DNA from: a bacterium
GTDB lineage: Bacteria > Planctomycetota > Planctomycetia > Pirellulales > Pirellulaceae
Reading direction: 5' to 3'
Assembly (NCBI GenBank): GCA_030430075.1
Contig: JAUIGN010000019.1
Location: 1-64,000, forward strand
Length of the DNA stretch: 64,000 nt
Part shown: positions 26,604 to 34,677 of the stretch, piece after piece
Numbering within the stretch: the first letter of the stretch is position 1
Layout: every line of letters starts with the position of its first letter
Notes under the pieces: generated by a model
The model's input: only the letters and a program-made list of their open reading frames with translations
What the model was told of the DNA's origin: nothing
The model's database searches: none
Program-made: the position numbers and the translations under genes

Positions 26604-28547
26604 TCATTCCACCGTGATCAACGCTTCAATCCAATGCCGGAAATCCATCCCTTCGGAGGCAACGTCCGCGGTGACCAGGGCGTTGCCGGTTTGATCCGGG
26701 ACCTTGATTCGCACGGCCAGACGGCCCGTCTGCCGCGCCTCCAGCCGGATCGTCTTTTCGAAGTCGAGGATCCGTATCCCGCCATGCCCATGCGGGCGCA
26801 TCGTGAATTCCCGCGGCTTGTCCGAGTGGTTGGTTAGGCGGATTTCGAGCTCCTCTTCCGCAGCCGCCGCCACCTTGGCCCCGTAGGGATAGAACACGGC
26901 CCACTGCTCGTCGATCCCATAGTTGGGATCATCCCAGGGGAATAGTTCACGCAGTGTTTCGATCCGCTCGCGGTACCGCGTCTCCAGGTAAGCAAACTCC
27001 TCCGGCGAAAACTCGAAGACGAACGGAATATGTTCGTTGACCAGCCAGGGCTTGCCCGGCGCCGAGCGAACCATGTCGAGACACTTGAGAAAGCCCTCGT
27101 CCTCATGAACCAGGTTGCGGTTGAGGACACAGTAGTCGTCCATGCCGGACGGCGCGAAGGCATCGCCGATGAAGAAGATCGGGCGCTCGTCCGCCTTCTT
27201 CGCCAACAAGGCTCCGTGGTAGTACGCTTGCCCGGGGAAAAAATAGTAAGTCAGCTCGAACTCGTGCCACTTCGTCGGCTGGCCGTCCGCCATCACGGTT
27301 ACGTCGGCGATCGCGTTGGCGGTCATCGCCGGCATGTGGTAGGCCTCCGGGTGTTCCAGAATGTCCGCGTACTCGGCCGTCGCGTAGACGGGGCAATCAA
27401 ACTCGTCGGCAGCCGCCTGAACCGCATCGGTATGATCATCGTGATAGTGCGTGACAAATATCGCTTCGACGCGTTTCAGCAACTTCTTGGCGATCAACTC
27501 TTTCATCGTCTCGATCACTCGTTGATTGCCGCAATCGATCAGCAAGCCGTTGCCTGTGTCGGAGATCAGCAGGCGGCTGGTCGAGTGTTCGAAGACCCAG
27601 TTCGGCGCGGCAACGTGGTGGGCGTACGGCATCAGCTCGATGTCGGCCCCCGCGCCGAGGATCCGCTCACCGCATTGCCGCATCCGTTGTTCCTTGAAGT
27701 ACCAGTGGAGGGCATTCGTCGAGAGATAATTTCGGTACAACGACTGCACGCGGTCGATCAGCCGGGCAATCGCCTGTTGGGGATCGTGGATCACGGGCCC
27801 GCGAGCCGGGATCAGCAGATCGGGACTCGCGTCGGCAACCTTGCGAAGGCTCGTCACCAGCCCGGCCAATCGACTGCCGTATCCGTGGTAGCCGCGGATC
27901 TTCGCTTCCGGAATGGCATCTTGAAAACTGTACAAGTCGACTAAACGACCGTCACCGTAGATCAGGTCGCCCGTGAAGGCGACCCGTTTCCCATCCAGGT
28001 CCGCCAGGTAGCTGACCGCACCGCGGGTGTAGCCGGGGGTCGCCAGCGCCCGCAGCTTGAGATCCCCCCAGGCGATCTGCTGCCCGTCTTCGACCCATTG
28101 GTCGACCTCCAGGGAGCGGGGTGCAATCTTGGTCGACTGTTGTCCGTAGTCGTGAAACCGTTGCGTCGTGAAGCCGTCCCAAAACGCATGCGGCTGCTCC
28201 AGCCAGTACCGCTCGCCGGCAGGCGCCACGACGCGTGTGCCGGTTTCCGCCAATTCGCGCGCTGCCCAGATGACGTCACGGCGCCCGTGGGTCAGCAGGA
28301 CGACGTCCGCTTGCGGCGCGTCTTCCCGAGTCGCACCGTAGACGACCAACTGCCGATCGCCGCGGGTAAGAACGACGCGGTTGACGGCGTGCCGGGCCAC
28401 GGTCAGTCCAGCCGGCAGCCCGTCGTCGGCCAACAGGCCGCTTCCTGCCTGGCCGCCGGCAAACAGAATCAGCACCAGCCAAGCGGGGGTCCGCCAAAGG
28501 CAAGATCTGCGTCGGTCCATGAGCGGGTATCCCTGGGTTTGGAGCAA
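26604..28547 (-). CDS. Exported protein with two metallo-beta-lactamase domains
   Basis: 647 aa, with an N-terminal signal-like helix (PAWLVLILFAGGQAGSGLLA). Two MBL-type domains follow. The first (residues about 45-250) has TPGYTRGAVSYL and FTGDLIYGDG, but its zinc motif is degenerate (LLTHGRRD). The second (about 290-480) has the full HYHDDH motif near residue 365 and FFIGDAFAP. A C-terminal beta-rich domain of about 150 residues completes it. The second domain should be a zinc hydrolase; the first may be structural. The substrate is unknown. Confidence 0.85.
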   Translation of the reverse strand: MLQTQGYPLMDRRRSCLWRTPAWLVLILFAGGQAGSGLLADDGLPAGLTVARHAVNRVVLTRGDRQLVVYGATREDAPQADVVLLTHGRRDVIWAARELAETGTRVVAPAGERYWLEQPHAFWDGFTTQRFHDYGQQSTKIAPRSLEVDQWVEDGQQIAWGDLKLRALATPGYTRGAVSYLADLDGKRVAFTGDLIYGDGRLVDLYSFQDAIPEAKIRGYHGYGSRLAGLVTSLRKVADASPDLLIPARGPVIHDPQQAIARLIDRVQSLYRNYLSTNALHWYFKEQRMRQCGERILGAGADIELMPYAHHVAAPNWVFEHSTSRLLISDTGNGLLIDCGNQRVIETMKELIAKKLLKRVEAIFVTHYHDDHTDAVQAAADEFDCPVYATAEYADILEHPEAYHMPAMTANAIADVTVMADGQPTKWHEFELTYYFFPGQAYYHGALLAKKADERPIFFIGDAFAPSGMDDYCVLNRNLVHEDEGFLKCLDMVRSAPGKPWLVNEHIPFVFEFSPEEFAYLETRYRERIETLRELFPWDDPNYGIDEQWAVFYPYGAKVAAAAEEELEIRLTNHSDKPREFTMRPHGHGGIRILDFEKTIRLEARQTGRLAVRIKVPDQTGNALVTADVASEGMDFRHWIEALITVE

Positions 28548-28586
28548 GATGAATCGGGCCGGCGGAGTTCGTTCTTACCGGGCAAC

Positions 28587-29144
28587 TCACTTCTTCTGGG
28601 GACGGAAAACGGCGACTTTTTCTTCGTCCGCCGTCAAGTAAGGCCCCTCGATCAGATCGATGCAATAGGGAATCGCGGGAAAGACGGCGTCCAGGCACTC
28701 GCGGATCGCTTTGGGCTGACCGGGCAAGTTGACAATCAAGGCACCGCCGCGAATGACGGCCGTTTGCCGCGACAGGATGGCGGTCGGCACGGCACGCAAC
28801 GAGACCTGGCGCATCAATTCGCCGAAGCCGGGCATGCGTTTCTCCGCAACCGCCTCGGTGGCTTCCGGCGTGACGTCGCGCGGCGCCGGCCCGGTACCTC
28901 CGGTGGTAATCACCAAACAACACCGCTCGACATCACAAAGTTCTCGCAGCGCCGCTTCGATGCCCTGCTGATCGTCTGGGATGACGCGCGCCACCGCGTC
29001 CCAGGGGGATGTCAGCACGTCCTCGAAGTAGGCCCGGATCGCCGGGCCGCCACGGTCCTCATATTCACCGCGACTGGCCCGGTCTGAGACGGTTACGATT
29101 CCGATCTTCGCCGCCTGGCGGTCATCTCCCGTCGGCACGCTCAT
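28587..29144 (-). CDS. mogA: Molybdopterin adenylyltransferase (MogA/MoaB family)
   Basis: A 185-aa MoCF-fold protein for molybdenum-cofactor synthesis; it activates molybdopterin by adenylylation. It shows IGIVTVSDRASRGEYEDRGG, the signature TTGGTGPAPRDVTPEAT, and NLPGQPKAIRE. MoaB and MogA are hard to separate by eye; the length and motif spacing suit MogA. The start codon overlaps the stop of the upstream S46 peptidase (ATGA), suggesting translational coupling. Confidence 0.88.
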   Translation of the reverse strand: MSVPTGDDRQAAKIGIVTVSDRASRGEYEDRGGPAIRAYFEDVLTSPWDAVARVIPDDQQGIEAALRELCDVERCCLVITTGGTGPAPRDVTPEATEAVAEKRMPGFGELMRQVSLRAVPTAILSRQTAVIRGGALIVNLPGQPKAIRECLDAVFPAIPYCIDLIEGPYLTADEEKVAVFRPQKK

Positions 29145-31219
29145 CGCCCGAGTTCCTTCGCCAGTTTGCCGGCACCGTAGACGTTCCGCAACGATTCCAG
29201 CACGGCGCTCGAATGGACGGAGACCGCACGAGCCACATCGTCTGAGTAGAAGTAGTCCGAGGTCAGCGACTGGATGTTGCCGTCGAAGATCACGCCCACC
29301 AGCTCGGCGTCGCGATTGATGACGGGACTACCCGAATTACCCCCGATGATGTCGGCCGTGCAAACAAAGTTGAAGGGCGTATCGAGCTGAAGTTTGTCCT
29401 TGCTGGCATGCCACTTCGCGGGCAGTTCCCAGGGATCGGTCTGGCCGTGATTCGCTTCGTGCTGGAAGGCCCCTCCGAGCGTCGTCATGGGAGGAACGGG
29501 CTGACCGTTCTCCTGGTAACCTTTCACGGTCCCGAACGCCAGACGCAGCGTAAACGTCGCATCCGGATAGGTGTCTGTACCGACGACGGCGAATTGTGCG
29601 TCGGCTACTTGAGCGTACGCCTGCCGCTCGGTCTCCGCGATCTCCTCGTTGATCTTCTGCAGGCGGCGTGTCTCCGGCTCCAACATCCGGGCCAGCTGGA
29701 TCATCGTATCCTGGGACGCCTCGATCGCGGCCTGGCCACCCTCGGCCAGCTTCTTCCGTTCGGCGACGTCCATTAACTTCGTCCCGGCCATCAGTTCGGC
29801 CGCCCGCGCCTGCGGTCCCTTGCCGGCCAGGATCTTCTGCACCAGCGGATGGTCGCCCCCGCGCCGTTCGACAAACAGGGCGATCGAATCGGCGAACTTG
29901 GTTAGCTCCAGATCCGGGTAGATCGGAGCGGGCGAAAACAGTTGCATTTCGAGCGACTGCCGGCCCGCTTCGGCAAACTGGGCCATTCGCTCGGCGTTCG
30001 GCTTCTGGTCTTCGGCCGCCATCAGGACCAGCGTGCTGGCGATGTTGTAGACCTGCCCGGCCAGCCCGCCGGTCTGACCGAGCAACTCGGCCTTGCGGGC
30101 CTGGACTTCTTCGATGGCCTGCCAGGCGTCCGCGTATTGTCTCAGCTCAGGATCGGCTTCGACCTGCTTCCGCAGTTGATCCTCGGCCTCGATCTTGCGG
30201 GCCATGAATCCCGGGTCCTGCAACCCGCGAATCATGCCGGTAAACGCTTTCCGTGAATTCTGCAATCCAAACAGTTCGTCTTTGGCCCGCCGCTTCTGTT
30301 CGGCGCCTTCAAAACCGAACTGCTGGAACAGGATCTCGCGTCGATGCAGAAAGCTCAGCACGTACGGCAGGTAACGGTCGCGCTGGTACTTGAGCGCTGC
30401 CGAAGTAAAAATGCGCTGCGTGCGGCCGGGGTTGCCAGAGACAAACACCAGTTCGCCATCGGCGGCACCGTTGTCGGACATCTTGAGGAAGTGCTCAATG
30501 GCGGCCGGCTTGCCGTCTTCGTAGACGCGAAAGATACAAACATCAAGGCAGTACCGGGGATACTCGAAGTTATCCGCATCGCCGCCGAAGAAGGCGATTC
30601 CCGCCTCGGGTGCCCATACCAGGCGGACATCGGTGTACTTCTTGTAGCGGTAGAGGTGGAATCGAGCGCCGCCGAAAAGTGTCACGACGTCACTGCGAAA
30701 GCCGGTGCTGTCGAGTGACTCCTTCTCAATTTCCGAGGTCACGGCGCGCCGCGCTGCAAAGGCTTCGCCGGCAGACATTCCGGGTTTTACTGCCCCATTG
30801 ACCCGCTCGGTTACATCTTCAATCGACACCAACTGGTTCAGTTCCAGATCGGGGGCCGGAATCTCCTGATCCCAACTCTCCGCGTAGAAACCGTCGCGGT
30901 AAACGTTGTTCTCCGCGGTCGAAACCTTGTGCAGGGTATCGGCGCCCACATGGTGGTTCGTCAGCACCAGCCCCGTACTGGAAACAAACGACGCGGATCC
31001 TCCCGAGTTGAAGCGAACCGATGACAACATGACGTGCTTGGACCAATCGTCGGTCGGCTCGAAGTCATGCGTTTCCTTGAGGTGCTGCTTAGGCAGCGCA
31101 TTGAACAGCCACATGCCTTCATCGGCCACACCGACACTTCCGGCCCCGGCAATGACGGCCGCGCCGGCCAGGATGACGAACCGTGCTACGGATCGGACGA
31201 AGAGTGAATTGAGATTCAT
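29141..31219 (-). CDS. S46-family peptidase (dipeptidyl-peptidase 7/11-like)
   Basis: 692 aa with a signal peptide (LFVRSVARFVILAGAAVIAGAG). It has the S46 pattern: catalytic His in LVLTNHHVGAD (near residue 88) and Ser in IIGGNSGSPVINRDAELVG (near 630). The helical region between is long, as in dipeptidyl peptidases DPP7 and DPP11. These remove dipeptides from oligopeptides in the periplasm. The S1 specificity residue cannot be placed. ATG has AGGTGG upstream. It overlaps mogA by 4 bp, the only plausible co-transcribed partner. Confidence 0.9.
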   Translation of the reverse strand: MNLNSLFVRSVARFVILAGAAVIAGAGSVGVADEGMWLFNALPKQHLKETHDFEPTDDWSKHVMLSSVRFNSGGSASFVSSTGLVLTNHHVGADTLHKVSTAENNVYRDGFYAESWDQEIPAPDLELNQLVSIEDVTERVNGAVKPGMSAGEAFAARRAVTSEIEKESLDSTGFRSDVVTLFGGARFHLYRYKKYTDVRLVWAPEAGIAFFGGDADNFEYPRYCLDVCIFRVYEDGKPAAIEHFLKMSDNGAADGELVFVSGNPGRTQRIFTSAALKYQRDRYLPYVLSFLHRREILFQQFGFEGAEQKRRAKDELFGLQNSRKAFTGMIRGLQDPGFMARKIEAEDQLRKQVEADPELRQYADAWQAIEEVQARKAELLGQTGGLAGQVYNIASTLVLMAAEDQKPNAERMAQFAEAGRQSLEMQLFSPAPIYPDLELTKFADSIALFVERRGGDHPLVQKILAGKGPQARAAELMAGTKLMDVAERKKLAEGGQAAIEASQDTMIQLARMLEPETRRLQKINEEIAETERQAYAQVADAQFAVVGTDTYPDATFTLRLAFGTVKGYQENGQPVPPMTTLGGAFQHEANHGQTDPWELPAKWHASKDKLQLDTPFNFVCTADIIGGNSGSPVINRDAELVGVIFDGNIQSLTSDYFYSDDVARAVSVHSSAVLESLRNVYGAGKLAKELGR

Positions 31220-31625
31220 CGTTGACCACCTGTGCTGATTTTCCTAACGTGTACGCTTCCTTGACACGACCAAAGCTGATGCTGCGCTTCCATGAGTGCG
31301 GGCCTCCGAGACGGAGCCAGGGCGGCGTTGGTTTGCCCTCCACTCGCTGACCCGCGCGCCAGGATGACGCCACGTGATTCGAGGAACGTGGTGGCGGGAT
31401 CATGTTGGTTGGGGCAGCCCGGCATCGATGGCTCGAACGGCTCCACGGACTTCGCACTCACGACGCGCAATACTCGTACCTTACTGGCCTTACTGTTCTT
31501 TCTGGCATTACTGACCTTACTGGATCCCCGCGTCACACCTGCCGACCGTAAACGGTCGCCGTGCCACCGAGGCATTTCACCCGCTGGCCCCCGTCGCCTT
31601 CCCGAAATGAAAGACCCGATCATCG
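31220..31625. other. Intergenic region between divergent genes
   Basis: About 400 bp between the S46 peptidase and the OPT transporter. It contains the nine-base direct repeat array at 31479-31523. No gene is seen. Confidence 0.45.
31479..31523. repeat. Five 9-bp direct repeats
   Basis: CCTTACTGG-CCTTACTGT-TCTTTCTGG-type units: five contiguous nonamers (CCTTACTGG, CCTTACTGT, TCTTTCTGG, CATTACTGA, CCTTACTGG). It lies in the gap between divergent peptidase and transporter genes. Confidence 0.8.
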
Positions 31626-33659
31626 ATGAGCCAACCAGATCATACCGCAGGATCGCAGACGAAGAAACGACCTGCCGAGATGACCATTGCGGCGGTCGCG
31701 TTGGGAATCCTGCTGTCAATCGTGATGGGGGCGGCCAATGTGTACCTGGGGCTGAAGGCAGGCATGACGGTCTCCGCATCGATCCCGGCGGCGGTAATTG
31801 CGATGGGCATCCTGCGGGGGATCTTTGGGCGAAAATCGGCGCTGGAGTCCAACCTCGTGCAGACGGCCGCTTCGGCCGGAGAATCCTTGGCCGCCGGGAT
31901 CATTTTCACCATGCCGGCCTTGATTCTGGCCGGCATCTGGTCCGACTTTGATTTCTGGATCACCTCCCTGATCGCGCTGGCAGGTGGCCTGTTCGGCGTG
32001 TTGCTGATGATTCCGATGCGGCGGGTCTTCATCCTTGACAATCCGGAACTGAAGTATCCCGAAGGCGTCGCCTGTGCCGAAGTCCTGCTGGTCGGGTCGG
32101 AAAGTGGTCAAGCCGCAGGCAAGCAGGCCGGCGATGGGCAGGCCGGCGATGGGGGAGCGGAGGAAGACACGTCGGACGATACGGAAGCACCGCCGCAGGC
32201 CACCGGCCTGTTGTTTGTCGTGTTGGGGATCGCCGTCGGCGGTCTATTCAAGTTTTCCATCTCCTTCCTGGGGCTGCTGCGGGGCGCGGTCGAGGGGGCC
32301 GTGGCGACCGGCACGCGGGTCTTCTATTTCGGCCTGGACATCTCTCCCGCGTTGCTCGCTGTGGGCTACATCGTGGGCCTGCCGATCGCGATCCAGATCT
32401 TCATCGGCGGCGCCATCGGCTGGTTGATCGGAATTCCCCTGCTGGGGACGACCGGCATCGAAGCCGAATCATCCACGGAGATGGCCTGGGAACTGTGGAG
32501 CAGCAAGATTCGCTACATGGGCGTCGGTGCGATGTTGGTCGGAGGCGTGGTCTCCATCTGGCACGTGCGGCACGGCCTGTTGGCGGCGATCAACGAGATG
32601 TGGCTGCTGGTAACGGGCCAGCAGGCCGACACGTCCCGGCAACACCACACGGAACGGAACCTGAGCAGCGCCGCGATCCTCGCACTGGGCGCTGTCTGCG
32701 TGGCACTGATCGGCGGCGTCTATTTCGTCCTGCTTGGCAAGTCCATCGGGATCACTCTGTTGACCACGGCGGTCATGATCGTGATGTCGTTCTTCTTCGC
32801 CGCGGTCGCCAGCTACATCGTCGGCCTGGTCGGCAATTCGAACAGCCCCGTTTCCGGGATGACGATCACGGCCGTCCTGGTCACCGGCGGCCTGATCATG
32901 CTGTTCGGCTTCGGGGGCGAGGCGGCCATCATCGCGACGCTCGGCGTCGCCGGCATCGTCTGTTGCGTCGCCTGCACGGCCGGCGATGTGTGCAACGATC
33001 TGAAAACGGGGCACCTGGTCGGCGCGTCTCCCCGCAACCAGCAGATCATGCAAGTGCTTGGCGTGCTGGCCGCGGCCTTCTTCATGGCACCCGTGATGAC
33101 CGTCCTGCACCAGGGTTCGCTGAACGAAGGGACGGGAGGGATCGGCGGTCGGGATCTCCCGGCGCCGCAAGCGAATCTGTTCGCCTCCCTGGCCAACGGT
33201 TTTTTCGGCGAGGAGGCACTCCCCAAAGAGATGGTCGCCTGGGGCGTCGGCATCGGCATCGGCCTGCTGATTGCCGACTTCCTGTTGGCGAAAATGAAGG
33301 TCGATTTTCGTCTCCATGTGATGCCGGTCGCCGTCGGCATCTACCTTCCGTTTGGGCTGGCCGTTCCCATTTTGTTAGGGGGATTCGCCAGTTGGCTGGT
33401 GAACCGTCGGGCCGCGGCGCACGCCGACGCGGCCCAGAAACGGGGCGTTCTCCTGACGTCGGGGTTGATTGCCGGCGAGTCGCTGGTTGGTGTCGGCCTG
33501 GGCATCACGGCTTACTGCAACATCCCGTCGCTGGGGCTGTTGGATTCCGTATCAGGCGGGATGACATCGATCGTCGACGCCGTCTCGGTCCTGGCCCTGG
33601 TCGCCGTCGCCGCCATGATCTACATGATTGCGATGACCGTTCGGTCGAGCAAAGCATAG
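31626..33659 (+). CDS. OPT-family oligopeptide transporter
   Basis: 677 aa with about 14-16 membrane segments. The N-terminal AAVALGILLSIVMGAANVYLGLKAGMTVSASIPAAV is the OPT signature, with NLVQTAASAGESLAAGI soon after. Later NSPVSGMTITAVL is typical of the family. A hydrophilic loop around residues 155-195 is rich in Gly/Gln/Asp/Glu. Bacterial members import peptides or metal-chelate ligands. The adjacent divergent S46 dipeptidyl peptidase makes peptide uptake plausible. ATG start; the ribosome site is weak. Confidence 0.9.
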   Translation: MSQPDHTAGSQTKKRPAEMTIAAVALGILLSIVMGAANVYLGLKAGMTVSASIPAAVIAMGILRGIFGRKSALESNLVQTAASAGESLAAGIIFTMPALILAGIWSDFDFWITSLIALAGGLFGVLLMIPMRRVFILDNPELKYPEGVACAEVLLVGSESGQAAGKQAGDGQAGDGGAEEDTSDDTEAPPQATGLLFVVLGIAVGGLFKFSISFLGLLRGAVEGAVATGTRVFYFGLDISPALLAVGYIVGLPIAIQIFIGGAIGWLIGIPLLGTTGIEAESSTEMAWELWSSKIRYMGVGAMLVGGVVSIWHVRHGLLAAINEMWLLVTGQQADTSRQHHTERNLSSAAILALGAVCVALIGGVYFVLLGKSIGITLLTTAVMIVMSFFFAAVASYIVGLVGNSNSPVSGMTITAVLVTGGLIMLFGFGGEAAIIATLGVAGIVCCVACTAGDVCNDLKTGHLVGASPRNQQIMQVLGVLAAAFFMAPVMTVLHQGSLNEGTGGIGGRDLPAPQANLFASLANGFFGEEALPKEMVAWGVGIGIGLLIADFLLAKMKVDFRLHVMPVAVGIYLPFGLAVPILLGGFASWLVNRRAAAHADAAQKRGVLLTSGLIAGESLVGVGLGITAYCNIPSLGLLDSVSGGMTSIVDAVSVLALVAVAAMIYMIAMTVRSSKA

Positions 33660-33787
33660 GCCGACCGGCCCGGCGGCAGCATCTGCGGCACTCCCAGCCG
33701 CGGATCATTTCCTAGCCGAACAATGGTTCATTGCAAGTCACGGTGTTGCAATCGTTTGCAGTGAAAGTCCGCACCTCAACGCGGGCC

Positions 33788-33856
33788 TCAGCCGGGGCGC
33801 GTTGGCGTCCGCTTTGTATTGCGGTCAACAAAACCGGGGCTAACGCCCGCCGGCGA
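33788..33856. repeat. Paired inverted module (69 bp)
   Basis: Left arm TCAGCCGGGGCGCGTTGGCG, right arm ACCGGGGCTAACGCCCGCC followed by GGCGA, in inverted orientation. It has the same layout as 19127-19196. It lies between OPT and sigma-factor genes; the rest of the 337-bp gap has no gene. Confidence 0.65.
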
Positions 33857-33996
33857 ATGCAACATCCGGGGCAAACGCGGGTGACGGAGCGGCGCTTGTC
33901 GGCGATCCACGATTGGGCACGACTTATTTTGCCGAATCGGTCAGAATCTCTGAAAGATCGGACCGCACGGATGGAGTAATGTGAGGAAAGGACCCC

Positions 33997-34665
33997 ATGG
34001 CGATCGCACCGGATACACGCAGCAGCTTGATTGCACGCCTTGCCGACCTGGGCGACAACGACGCCTGGCGAGAGTTTGCGTCACTCTACGAACCGTTCAT
34101 CTACCGGCAGGCACGGCGTTACGGGCTCCAGCATGCCGACGCCCGCGAACTGGTTCAGGAAGTACTGGTTACGGTCTCCGCAACCGTCAGCCGCTTCACG
34201 GTCGACCAGCAGCGGGCCCGCTTTCGTTCCTGGTTGTACGCGGTGGGGCGGAACATCTGCCTGCAGTACCTGGCGAAGCTGCGGGCCAACGAGCGGGGGA
34301 GCGGTGATTCCCAGGTGCGGGCCGCGCTGTCCGCCACGCCGGATCCCGCATCGGTTCCGCCACGTGAATTGACCACCGAGCTGAAGCGGCACGCGTTCCT
34401 CTGGGCGGCCCAGGAAGTGCGCGACGAGTTTCAGGAGCACACCTGGCGCGCTTTCTGGCAAACGGCCGTCGAGAACCACTCGATCCAGAATGCGGCCCAC
34501 CAATTAGGGATGTCGATCGGCGCCGTCTACATCGCCCGCAGCCGCGTCATGGCGCGGCTGCGGCAGCGGGTTCAGGAGGTGACGCTGGACGGCGTTCCCG
34601 AGGCGTTCGACATTCTGGAACTGACGGCCGCAAGCAACACGGCAGGCGTCCAACCCGCAGACTGA
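33997..34665 (+). CDS. ECF-type RNA polymerase sigma factor
   Basis: 222 aa. Region 2 is seen in EFASLYEPFIYRQARRYGLQHADARELVQEVLVTV, followed by FRSWLYAVGRNICLQYL. Region 4 is the helix-turn-helix IQNAAHQLGMSIGAVYIARSRVMARLRQRV. It lacks sigma regions 1 and 3, as ECF factors do. It directs RNA polymerase to a private set of promoters. It is followed 12 nt later by a kinase carrying a zinc-finger anti-sigma-like N-terminus, the arrangement known for planctomycete ECF/kinase pairs. Strong AGGAAAGGA ribosome site. Confidence 0.92.
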   Translation: MAIAPDTRSSLIARLADLGDNDAWREFASLYEPFIYRQARRYGLQHADARELVQEVLVTVSATVSRFTVDQQRARFRSWLYAVGRNICLQYLAKLRANERGSGDSQVRAALSATPDPASVPPRELTTELKRHAFLWAAQEVRDEFQEHTWRAFWQTAVENHSIQNAAHQLGMSIGAVYIARSRVMARLRQRVQEVTLDGVPEAFDILELTAASNTAGVQPAD

Positions 34666-34677
34666 GGATTGCGAATC

